Notes under the pieces: generated by a model
What the model was told of the DNA's origin: nothing
Database searches by the model: none
What the model saw: only the letters and a program-made list of their open reading frames with translations
Part shown: piece after piece, positions 6,066-11,952 of the stretch
Position numbering within the stretch: position 1 is the first letter of the stretch
Layout of the letters: each line of letters starts with the position of its first letter
Source: CAYFMP01 sp964344215
GTDB taxonomy: Bacteria > Pseudomonadota > Alphaproteobacteria > Rhodospirillales > Casp-alpha2
Reading direction: 5' to 3'
DNA: 11,952 bases
Assembly (NCBI GenBank): GCA_964344215.1
Contig: CAYFMP010000101.1
Location: forward strand, 1 to 11,952
Made by a program: the position numbers and the translations under genes

Positions 6066-8510
6066 ATGGCGGAATTCCCGACCCAGGCCCGGGCCGTCGT
6101 CATCGGCGGCGGCATCGTCGGCTGTTCGGTGGCCTACCACCTGGCCCGGCTCGGCTGGAGTGAGGTCGTCGTCGTCGAGCGCGCCAAGCTGACCAGCGGC
6201 TCGACCTTCCACGCCGCCGGCCTGGTCGGTCAGCTGCGCTCCAACGCCAACGTCACCCAGCTCCTGAAATACAGCGTCGAACTCTACGACCGCCTCGAGG
6301 CCGAGACCGGCCAGGCGACCGGGTGGAAGATGAGCGGGTGCCTCAGGCTGGCCTGCAACGCCGAGCGCATGGAGGAGTTGGAGCGCCAGGCGACGACGGC
6401 GCGCAGCTTTGGCCTCGAGACCCACGTGTTGAGCCCGAAGGAGGCCCTCGATATGTGGCCGATCATGGACGGCTCCGATCTGGTCGGTGCCACCTTCATG
6501 CCGAGCGACGGTCAGGCCAACCCGTCCGACATCACCCAGGCGCTGGCGGCTGGCGCCAGGCAGGGCGGCGTACGCATCGTCGAAGACTGTCCGGTCACCG
6601 CCATCGACGTCGTGGACGGCCGGGTTAAGGGCGTTTCGACGGCGCATGGGCACATCGCCACCGAGGTCGTCGTCAACTGCGCCGGCCAATGGGCCGGCGA
6701 GGTCGGCGCCTTGGCCGGGGTCGCCGTGCCGGTCTGCTCGGTCCAGCACCAGTATCTCGTCACCGAACCGATCGACGGGGTCGGGAAGGACCTGCCGACC
6801 ATGCGTGATCCCGATCGGCTGATCTACTTCAAGGAAGAGGTCGGCGGCCTGGTCATGGGCGGCTACGAACTCGACCCCATTCCGTGGGCCACCGGCGGCA
6901 TCCCCGAAGGGTTCAATTTCTCGCTGTTGGATTCCGACTGGGACCACTTCGAAAGCCTGATGGAGCAAGCACTGGGCCGGGTGCCGGCGCTGGAGAGTGC
7001 CGGCGTCAAGGACCTGGTCAACGGCCCCGAGGCGTTCACGCCGGACGGCAATTTCATCCTCGGCGAGGCACCCGACGTCAGAGGTTTCTTCCTCGGTTGC
7101 GGCTTCAACGCCTTCGGCATCGCGTCGGCCGGCGGCGCCGGCAAGGCGTTGGCCGAGTGGATCGTCGGCGACGAGCCGCCCCTCGACCTGTGGCCGGTCG
7201 ACGTGCGCCGCTTCGGCGGCCATCATGCCGACTCCGACTGGGTCCGCGCCCGTACCCTGGAGCTCTACGGCAAGCATTACGCCATGGCCTGGCCCAACGA
7301 GGAGCACGAGAGCGCCCGGCCCTTGCGGCGCTCGCCGATCTTCGACCGGCTGGCCGCCGCCGGCGCCTGCTTCGGCGAGAAGATGGGCTGGGAGCGGCCC
7401 AACTGGTTCGCGCCGGAAGGCGTCGAAGCCAGGGACGTCTATTCGTTCGGCCGCCAGAACTGGTTCGAACACGTCGGTGAAGAGCACCGGGCGGTGCGCG
7501 AGCGGGTGGCGGTGTTCGACCAGAGCTCGTTCGCCAAGTTCATGGTCGAGGGACCGGACGCCGAGCAGGCGCTTTCGTGGGTATGCGCCGGCAACGTCGC
7601 CAGGCCGGTCGGCAGCCTCACCTACAGCCAACTGCTGGGGGCGAAGGGCGGCATCGAATGCGACCTGACGGTGGCCCGCATCGCCGACGATGCCTATTAC
7701 GTCGTCACCGGCACCGGCTTTCGCACCCACGATCTGGCCTGGATCGAGCGCAACATCCCCGACGGACTTGATGTGAGGGTATCCGACCTGACCGAGGACC
7801 TCGCCACCCTGTCGCTGATGGGGCCCAGCGCGCGCGACGTGCTGCAGGCCGTCACCGATGCCGATGTCGGCGACGCCGCCTTCCCGTTCGCCACCTGCCG
7901 AGACATCCCCGTTGCGGGCGCCCGGGTGCGGGCGCTGCGCATCACCTACGTCGGCGAGCTCGGTTGGGAGCTGCACCTGCCGATCGGAGAGGCTGGGCTG
8001 GTTTACGACGCCCTGATGGCGGCGGGTGCGGAGTTCGGCGTCGCCAACGCCGGTTACCGGGCCATCGAGTCGCTGCGCCTGGAGAAGGGGTATCGGGCCT
8101 GGGGCGCCGACATCGGCCCTGACTACACGCCGATCGAGGCCGGGCTGGCGTGGGCGGTCAAGCTCAAGTCGAACACGCCGTTCCTCGGCCGCGAGGCGAT
8201 TCAGCAAGCGGCCGGCCGGCCGCCGGGCAAGGTGCTCAGTTGCTTCACCAACGACGACCCCGACGTCGTGCTGTTGGGCCGCGAGACGCTGTACCGAAAC
8301 GACGAGCGCGTCGGCTGGCTGTCGAGCGGCGGCTGGGGCTATACGGTGGAGAAGAACATCGGTTACGGCTACGTCCGCAACGACACGGGCGTCACCCGCG
8401 ATTACCTGGAATCCGGCGCCTACGAGCTGGAGGTGGCGGCCCGCCGGGTGCCCTGCGAAATCCGCTTCGGCGCGCTCTACGATCCGAACATGGAGCGGGT
8501 GAAGGGGTGA
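6066..8510 (+). CDS. Dimethylglycine/sarcosine dehydrogenase-like FAD oxidoreductase with GcvT-type folate domain
   Basis: An 814-residue two-module enzyme. Residues 9-366 form a DAO-type FAD domain with GGGIVG (14-19), Glu38 ending the second beta strand, and LTSGSTFHAAGL. In the mammalian DMGDH/SARDH enzymes the equivalent histidine (here His49) carries covalent FAD. A linker (FAO_M-like) follows, then a GCV_T domain from about 465 with GGIECDLTV (Asp533, aligned by motif with the catalytic folate-site aspartate of dimethylglycine oxidase), LRLEKGYRAWGAD, and a C-terminal barrel. Known relatives oxidatively remove an N-methyl group and pass the carbon to tetrahydrofolate as methylene-THF. 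Length fits bacterial members. The ATG at 6066 has AGGAAGG just upstream. The end overlaps the next gene by GTGA. Its last 72 bases recur at 10122-10193. Whether dimethylglycine, sarcosine or another methylamine is the substrate is not decidable here. Confidence 0.9.
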   Translation: MAEFPTQARAVVIGGGIVGCSVAYHLARLGWSEVVVVERAKLTSGSTFHAAGLVGQLRSNANVTQLLKYSVELYDRLEAETGQATGWKMSGCLRLACNAERMEELERQATTARSFGLETHVLSPKEALDMWPIMDGSDLVGATFMPSDGQANPSDITQALAAGARQGGVRIVEDCPVTAIDVVDGRVKGVSTAHGHIATEVVVNCAGQWAGEVGALAGVAVPVCSVQHQYLVTEPIDGVGKDLPTMRDPDRLIYFKEEVGGLVMGGYELDPIPWATGGIPEGFNFSLLDSDWDHFESLMEQALGRVPALESAGVKDLVNGPEAFTPDGNFILGEAPDVRGFFLGCGFNAFGIASAGGAGKALAEWIVGDEPPLDLWPVDVRRFGGHHADSDWVRARTLELYGKHYAMAWPNEEHESARPLRRSPIFDRLAAAGACFGEKMGWERPNWFAPEGVEARDVYSFGRQNWFEHVGEEHRAVRERVAVFDQSSFAKFMVEGPDAEQALSWVCAGNVARPVGSLTYSQLLGAKGGIECDLTVARIADDAYYVVTGTGFRTHDLAWIERNIPDGLDVRVSDLTEDLATLSLMGPSARDVLQAVTDADVGDAAFPFATCRDIPVAGARVRALRITYVGELGWELHLPIGEAGLVYDALMAAGAEFGVANAGYRAIESLRLEKGYRAWGADIGPDYTPIEAGLAWAVKLKSNTPFLGREAIQQAAGRPPGKVLSCFTNDDPDVVLLGRETLYRNDERVGWLSSGGWGYTVEKNIGYGYVRNDTGVTRDYLESGAYELEVAARRVPCEIRFGALYDPNMERVKG

Positions 8511-10099
8511 GGGTGGACGGCGCCTACGACGCGGTAGTGATCGGGGCCGGCCACAACGGCCTGGTCTGCGCCGCCTACCTGGCCAAGGCCGGGCTTGCGG
8601 TCAAGGTGGTCGAGCGCCGCGGCGTGGTCGGCGGCGCCGCCGTCACCGAGGAGTTCCACCCCGGTTTTCGCAACTCGGTCTGCGCCTACACGGTCGGCCT
8701 GCTGGCGGCCAGCGTCGCCGACGACCTGCGCCTGAAGGAGTTCGGGCTGCAGCTCGTCGAGCGCCCGCTCTCCAACTTCATGCCGCTGGACAACGGCGAT
8801 TACATCAAGCGTCCGTCCAACCAGGCCGCCTTCAAGGCCGAGATCGCCCGCTTCTCGCAAGAAGACGCCGACAATCTCGCCGATTACGAGGCGACACTGG
8901 ACAGGCTGGCCGCCGTACTGCGCGGCCTGGTGTTGGAAACGCCACCCAACGCCGGCGGCGGCTGGCGCGAGATGTGGCGGGCGTGGCGCTCCAGCCGCCC
9001 GGTCCGCCGACTGCCGGCCGCCGACCAGGCGGCGCTGGCCGACATCATGGTATTGAGCGCCGCCGAGTTCCTCGGGCGCTGGTTCCGCCACGACGCCGTC
9101 CGCGCGTTGATCGCCTTCGACGCGGTGGTCGGCACCATGGCCGGGCCGCATACGCCGGGCACGGCGTACGTGTTGTTGCACCACTGCTTCGGCGACATCA
9201 TGGGGCGTCCCGGCGTCTGGGGCCACGCCATCGGCGGCATGGGAGCGCTCACCCAAGCGATGGCGCGGGCCGCCGAGGCCGCCGGTGCCGAGATCGAGAC
9301 GAACGCGCCGGTCGCCGAGGTCGTTGTCGAAAACGGCCAGGCGGCCGGGGTGCGGCTCGAGGACGGACGCCGGATACGGGCCCGCGCCGTCGCCGCCAAC
9401 GTGACGCCGAGCGTGCTGTTGACGCAACTGCTCGATGCCCGCCACCTCGATGCGGCGACGCGGCGGCTGGCCGAAACCCGCCGCTATGGCTCCGGCACCT
9501 TCCGCATGAACGTGGCGCTGGCCGAACTGCCGGATTTCACCTGCCTGCCGGGCCGTGAGGCCGGCGAGCACCACGGCGCCGGAATCATCCTGGCGCCGTC
9601 GATCGGCTACATGGAACAGGCGCATCGCGACGCCGTCGAACTCGGCTGGTCGCGCCGCCCCATCGTCGAAATGCTGATTCCGTCGACCATCGATCCGACC
9701 CTGGCGCCGGAAGGCCGGCACGTGGCCAGCCTGTTCTGCCAGCATTTCAATCCCGTCCTGCCGGGCGGCCGCTCGTGGGACGAGGCGCGCGACGAAGCGG
9801 CCGACGCGGTGCTCGATACCGTCAACGCTTTCGCCCCCAATTTCCGCGACTCCGTGCTCGGCCGCCAGGTGCTGAGCCCGCTCGACCTCGAGCGCGAGTT
9901 CGGGCTGACCGGCGGCGACATCTTCCACGGCTGCCTCGACCTCAACCAGCTGTTCAGCCTGCGGCCGATGCTGGGTCACGCCGATTACCGGATGCCCGTT
10001 GGCGGGCTCTATCTCTGCGGGGCCGGCGCCCATCCGGGCGGCGGCGTCACCGGCGCGCCCGGCCACAACGCGGCGCGTGAGATGGTCCGTGATCTGTGA
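8507..10099 (+). CDS. PYROXD2/phytoene-desaturase-like FAD-dependent oxidoreductase
   Basis: A 530-residue flavoprotein of the COG1233 type. The N terminus has VVIGAGHNGLVCAAYLAKAG with GxGxxG at 13-18 and Glu36, then RRGVVGGAAVTEE. The C terminus has GGLYLCGAGAHPGGGVTGAP, which closes the FAD site. The pattern is closest to PYROXD2-like proteins rather than carotenoid desaturases, and no carotenoid gene is nearby. The GTG at 8507 forms GTGA with the preceding stop. A second GTG at 8513 is two codons in and better placed for AAGGGG (8502-8507), so the start is uncertain by two residues. As the last gene of the operon it probably oxidises an intermediate of the same pathway, but the biochemistry of this subfamily is poorly known. 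Family assignment is good; reaction unknown. Confidence 0.87.
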   Translation: MRVDGAYDAVVIGAGHNGLVCAAYLAKAGLAVKVVERRGVVGGAAVTEEFHPGFRNSVCAYTVGLLAASVADDLRLKEFGLQLVERPLSNFMPLDNGDYIKRPSNQAAFKAEIARFSQEDADNLADYEATLDRLAAVLRGLVLETPPNAGGGWREMWRAWRSSRPVRRLPAADQAALADIMVLSAAEFLGRWFRHDAVRALIAFDAVVGTMAGPHTPGTAYVLLHHCFGDIMGRPGVWGHAIGGMGALTQAMARAAEAAGAEIETNAPVAEVVVENGQAAGVRLEDGRRIRARAVAANVTPSVLLTQLLDARHLDAATRRLAETRRYGSGTFRMNVALAELPDFTCLPGREAGEHHGAGIILAPSIGYMEQAHRDAVELGWSRRPIVEMLIPSTIDPTLAPEGRHVASLFCQHFNPVLPGGRSWDEARDEAADAVLDTVNAFAPNFRDSVLGRQVLSPLDLEREFGLTGGDIFHGCLDLNQLFSLRPMLGHADYRMPVGGLYLCGAGAHPGGGVTGAPGHNAAREMVRDL

Positions 10100-10121
10100 T
10101 CCGATTGGCGGCGATCCACCC

Positions 10122-10193
10122 GCCCGCCGGGTGCCCTGCGACATCCGTTTCCGCGCGCTCTACGATCCGAACACGGAGCGGATCAAGGGGTGA
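10122..10193 (+). pseudogene. Remnant of the 3' end of a second dimethylglycine dehydrogenase-like gene
   Basis: These 72 bases match the last 72 bases of the dehydrogenase gene (8439-8510) at 66 positions, without gaps, in the same strand and including the TGA. The encoded ends are ARRVPCDIRFRALYDPNTER-IKG here and ARRVPCEIRFGALYDPNMER-VKG in the intact gene. The similarity stops abruptly upstream, where the flavoprotein gene ends 22 bases away, so no domain remains. It has no start codon or ribosome binding site of its own. It records either a tandem paralogue whose body was deleted or a duplication that brought in the intervening flavoprotein gene. Two of the six differences are in the GTG/ATC codon near the end and four are single changes, so the copy is diverged and not a recent exact duplication. 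Confidence 0.8.
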
Positions 10194-10250
10194 CCGGTTG
10201 AAGCGGCCGTCGGCCCCGCCAATCGCGTTTTGCCGGTTCGGCGCCGCGCC

Positions 10251-10466
10251 TTATTCGGCGGGCACGAGCCCGATGGAGCGTTCGGAAGCCGTCAGGGTCC
10301 GGCGCAGACGTTTCAAGACGGCTCCGGAAACCTGGCGATACCTGGCGAATGCACCGCGTCCGGCCTCTCTCACGGCCTCCCCATGCAGGCGCCGGCCAAT
10401 CCCGACATAATGCGCAACGTCGATCGATCCGTTGGCGTGTCTGCGAACTTCGGTTGCTTCGAGCAT
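10251..10466 (-). CDS. Small hypothetical protein, 71 residues, basic and helical
   Basis: I do not recognise this protein. It begins MLEATEVRRHANGSIDVAHY, followed by an Arg-rich, probably amphipathic helical stretch (GRRLHGEAVREAGRG, then RYRQVSGAVLKRLRRTL) and ends GLVPAE. It has no signal peptide, membrane segment or cysteine. The case for a real gene is its ribosome binding site: AAGGAGG at 10480-10474, seven bases before the ATG at 10466, the strongest in the window. It faces away from the winged-helix/hydrolase gene across 124 bases, so the two may share control, and it converges on the end of the betaine-type operon. Overlapping plus-strand frames lack comparable signals. It recalls short Arg-rich alphaproteobacterial proteins of unknown role, but no family is claimed. 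Confidence 0.68.
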   Translation of the reverse strand: MLEATEVRRHANGSIDVAHYVGIGRRLHGEAVREAGRGAFARYRQVSGAVLKRLRRTLTASERSIGLVPAE

Positions 10467-10473
10467 GTCGCTT

Positions 10474-10480
10474 CCTCCTT
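10474..10480 (-). promoter_or_regulatory. Strong Shine-Dalgarno of the 71-residue gene
   Basis: On the minus strand, AAGGAGG matches the anti-Shine-Dalgarno sequence in full and sits seven bases before the ATG at 10466. It both supports the small gene as real and fixes its start. Confidence 0.75.
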
Positions 10481-10537
10481 CGTTTAGGTGACAGGGGAAG
10501 CCTAATTGGCGAGAATGCCGTGTGCTTGGAGGAAGCC

Positions 10538-10567
10538 TTGATTTTTCTTCGAGAAATCCATAATTTC
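10538..10567 (+). promoter_or_regulatory. Candidate promoter with overlapping inverted repeats before the winged-helix/hydrolase gene
   Basis: TTGATT at 10538-10543 and CATAAT at 10559-10564 (five of six bases of the -10 consensus) are separated by 15 bases; CTTGAT one base upstream gives a 16-base spacer. Two inverted repeats overlap it: TTTCT-tcg-AGAAA at 10544-10556, between the hexamers, and GAAAT-ccata-ATTTC at 10553-10567, across the -10. They are possible operator sites, most simply for autoregulation by the downstream winged-helix protein. This AT-rich patch stands out from the surrounding GC-rich sequence. Confidence 0.5.
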
Positions 10568-10590
10568 TACGTTTGCGCGGAGCGGCGTCG

Positions 10591-11838
10591 ATGATCTACC
10601 GGTTTGCAGGCTACTCGCTCGATCCGGCGACGTTCCAGCTGAAACGCGGGAACGAGGAGATTGCCGTCGAACCGCAGGTCTTCAGTGTGCTTGCGTTTCT
10701 CATCGAAAACCGCGAACGGGTCGTTTCCAAGGACGACCTGATCTACGCCGTATGGGATGGGCGCATCGTTTCCGACGCCACGCTCAGCAGCCGCATCAGC
10801 GCCGCCCGGCACGCCATCGGCGATAGTGGCGAGGCGCAGGCGGTCATACGCACCATGCCGAGGCGCGGCTTTCGGTTTGTGGCGGAGCTCGAGCCCGTTG
10901 ACGAGGGTACGCCGGAAACGGACGACGGAGGCCGATCGGGCGCTCGGGACGCCGAGCAAGCCGCGCCGGTCGCCGCCGACGAAACGCCGGCCGCGAACGC
11001 GCTTCGTCAAAGAGTGAGATTCTGCACCTCGAAGGACGGCACGCGGCTTGCGTTGGCGACGACGGGCGAGGGCTTTCCGCTGGTCAGGGCGGGGCACTGG
11101 CTTACGCATCTGGAGCACGATTGGCACAGTCCGGTATGGCGTCCGTTTCTCGACGAACTCGGCAGAGGCTTTCGGGTCAGCCGATACGACCAGCGCGGCA
11201 ACGGGCTTTCCGATTGGTCGGCGACGGATTTCAGCCTCGAGAGGTTCGTCGAGGACCTCGAGGCCGTTATCGAAGCGGCCGGTCTGGAGACGTTCGCTCT
11301 CTACGGAACCTCGCAGGGCGCGCCGATTTCGATCGCCTATGCCGTTCGCAACCCGGAACGCGTCAGCCATTTGATCCTCCACGGCGGCTACGTTCGGGGA
11401 CGGCTGGTCAGGGGTTCGGTCGAGGAACGGGAACAAGGAGAGGCTTTGCTGACGTTGATCCGTCATGGCTGGGGCAAGCAGGGCAGCCCTTTCCTGAAGG
11501 CGTTCTCATCCATGTACATACCGGACGGCACCACCGAGCAGATCGATTCCCTGGTGGAATTGCAGCGGCAGACGACGACGCCGGAGAACGCCGCCAACAT
11601 TCGCGCCGCCGTCGATAGTTTCGATGTCGCCGGTCATTTGGAGAGCGTCGCGGTGCCGACGTTGGTCGTTCATGCCCGCAACGACGGCGTGCACCCCCTC
11701 GACGAGGGCCGCCGGCTCGCCGCCGGCATCGGGAACTCGGAATTCCTGATGCTGGAGAGCGCCAACCACACGATTCTCGAGCACGAACCGGCCTGGGACG
11801 TGCTCTTCAGCGGCATCAGAAGCTTCGTTCTGAACTAG
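10591..11838 (+). CDS. Winged-helix (OmpR/CadC-type) regulator fused to an alpha/beta hydrolase
   Basis: A 415-residue protein. Residues 1-102 form a Trans_reg_C winged helix with YSLDPATFQLKRGNEEIAVE, the helix SRISAARHAIGDSG and the wing IRTMPRRGFRFVAE. An acidic, Ala-rich linker (about 103-138) follows, then an alpha/beta hydrolase (about 141-415). The hydrolase triad appears intact: nucleophile elbow GTSQG (Ser241), NDGVHP (Asp365) and ANHTILEHEP (His393). RYDQRGNGLSDW is the usual conserved loop after the third strand. CadC-like proteins have a membrane helix after the winged helix; none is seen here, so this should be cytoplasmic. The hydrolase part may act as a ligand sensor or as a true esterase/lactonase coupled to DNA binding. 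ATG 10591 has GGAG eight bases upstream; an in-frame TTG at 10573 is less likely. Not obviously part of the amine locus. Confidence 0.87.
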   Translation: MIYRFAGYSLDPATFQLKRGNEEIAVEPQVFSVLAFLIENRERVVSKDDLIYAVWDGRIVSDATLSSRISAARHAIGDSGEAQAVIRTMPRRGFRFVAELEPVDEGTPETDDGGRSGARDAEQAAPVAADETPAANALRQRVRFCTSKDGTRLALATTGEGFPLVRAGHWLTHLEHDWHSPVWRPFLDELGRGFRVSRYDQRGNGLSDWSATDFSLERFVEDLEAVIEAAGLETFALYGTSQGAPISIAYAVRNPERVSHLILHGGYVRGRLVRGSVEEREQGEALLTLIRHGWGKQGSPFLKAFSSMYIPDGTTEQIDSLVELQRQTTTPENAANIRAAVDSFDVAGHLESVAVPTLVVHARNDGVHPLDEGRRLAAGIGNSEFLMLESANHTILEHEPAWDVLFSGIRSFVLN

Positions 11839-11896
11839 GAAGCGTTCTCGCCGGGGGCGGGCCGACGTCGAGAGGAGCAATCGAGGACGTCGTTCC

Positions 11897-11925
11897 CTAG
11901 AGCGGGTCACGTTGATATGGAAGCG
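11897..11925 (+). repeat. CTAGAGC-type repeat half-element near the right edge
   Basis: This stretch, starting CTAGAGCGGGTCACGTTGAT, aligns without gaps to the minus-strand repeat that starts at 55 near the left edge, with about 20 of 29 positions identical, including CTAGAGC, TCA, GTT and GGAA. The second arm of a palindrome is not evident before the window ends. The surrounding 114 bases after the hydrolase stop (11839-11952) show no gene with a ribosome binding site and no T-tailed hairpin. An ATG at 11917 opens a frame to the edge but lies inside the repeat. Confidence 0.4.
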
Positions 11926-11952
11926 GCTGAGATCGGTGTTGCGGCCTGCCGG

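Noticed and set aside
5997..8207. 736-codon open frame on the minus strand inside the dehydrogenase gene
   Set aside because: GC-rich shadow of a well-supported gene; its composition is repetitive, with no recognisable domain or ribosome binding site. The same holds for the long minus-strand frames at 8477-10144 and 3069-4232 and the plus-strand frame at 88-888.
10096..10487. Plus-strand small frames after the operon (104 and 85 codons)
   Set aside because: They have no ribosome binding site and overlap the dehydrogenase remnant or the better-supported minus-strand 71-residue gene.
11917..11952. Start of a further gene at the right edge
   Set aside because: The ATG lacks a ribosome binding site and lies in a repeat-like segment; only 12 codons are visible.

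Overview
The window is GC-rich throughout its genes, with dense, mostly same-strand, tightly packed coding. Gene content and codon use suggest an alphaproteobacterium, perhaps Rhodospirillales-like. That assignment is an inference from protein style, not from a marker gene.

The left two thirds (about 52-10099) is one catabolic locus. A DeoR/GlpR-type repressor is on the minus strand (52-810). It is separated by an unusually AT-rich intergenic region (about 841-930, 25 G/C in 90 bases) from a plus-strand gene run: a ProX/OpuAC-type periplasmic binding protein (1029-1985), a ProV-like ATPase (2092-3162), a permease made of two fused ProW-like halves (3159-5162), a choline-kinase-like phosphotransferase (5176-6057), a dimethylglycine/sarcosine-dehydrogenase-like flavoprotein with a GcvT-type folate domain (6066-8510), and a PYROXD2/phytoene-desaturase-like flavoprotein (8507-10099). 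Stop/start overlaps (ATGA at 3159, GTGA at 8507) and gaps of 8-13 bases point to co-transcription from the ATPase to the last flavoprotein. The binding protein lies 106 bases upstream and probably belongs to the same unit. The likely theme is import of a quaternary or N-methylated amine (betaine or choline type), possible phosphorylation by the kinase, and oxidative N-demethylation feeding one-carbon units to tetrahydrofolate. The substrate cannot be read from sequence.

The divergent region carries several copies of a CCACA-type motif in direct and inverted orientation plus an exact 11-base direct repeat. This is a good candidate operator set for the DeoR protein.

Just after the last operon gene, 10122-10193 is a 72-base near-copy (66/72 identical) of the 3' end of the dehydrogenase gene, including its stop codon. 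It is a scar of a lost paralogue or of a rearrangement.

The right part holds a 71-residue minus-strand protein of unknown function with a near-perfect Shine-Dalgarno (10251-10466). Divergent from it is a 415-residue fusion of an OmpR/CadC-type winged helix with an alpha/beta hydrolase (10591-11838), which has its own candidate promoter. Related CTAGAGC-type repeats lie at both ends of the window: an imperfect palindrome at about 4-55 that includes the repressor's stop codon, and a half-element at about 11897-11925. No tRNA, rRNA, CRISPR array, transposase or convincing intrinsic terminator was seen.
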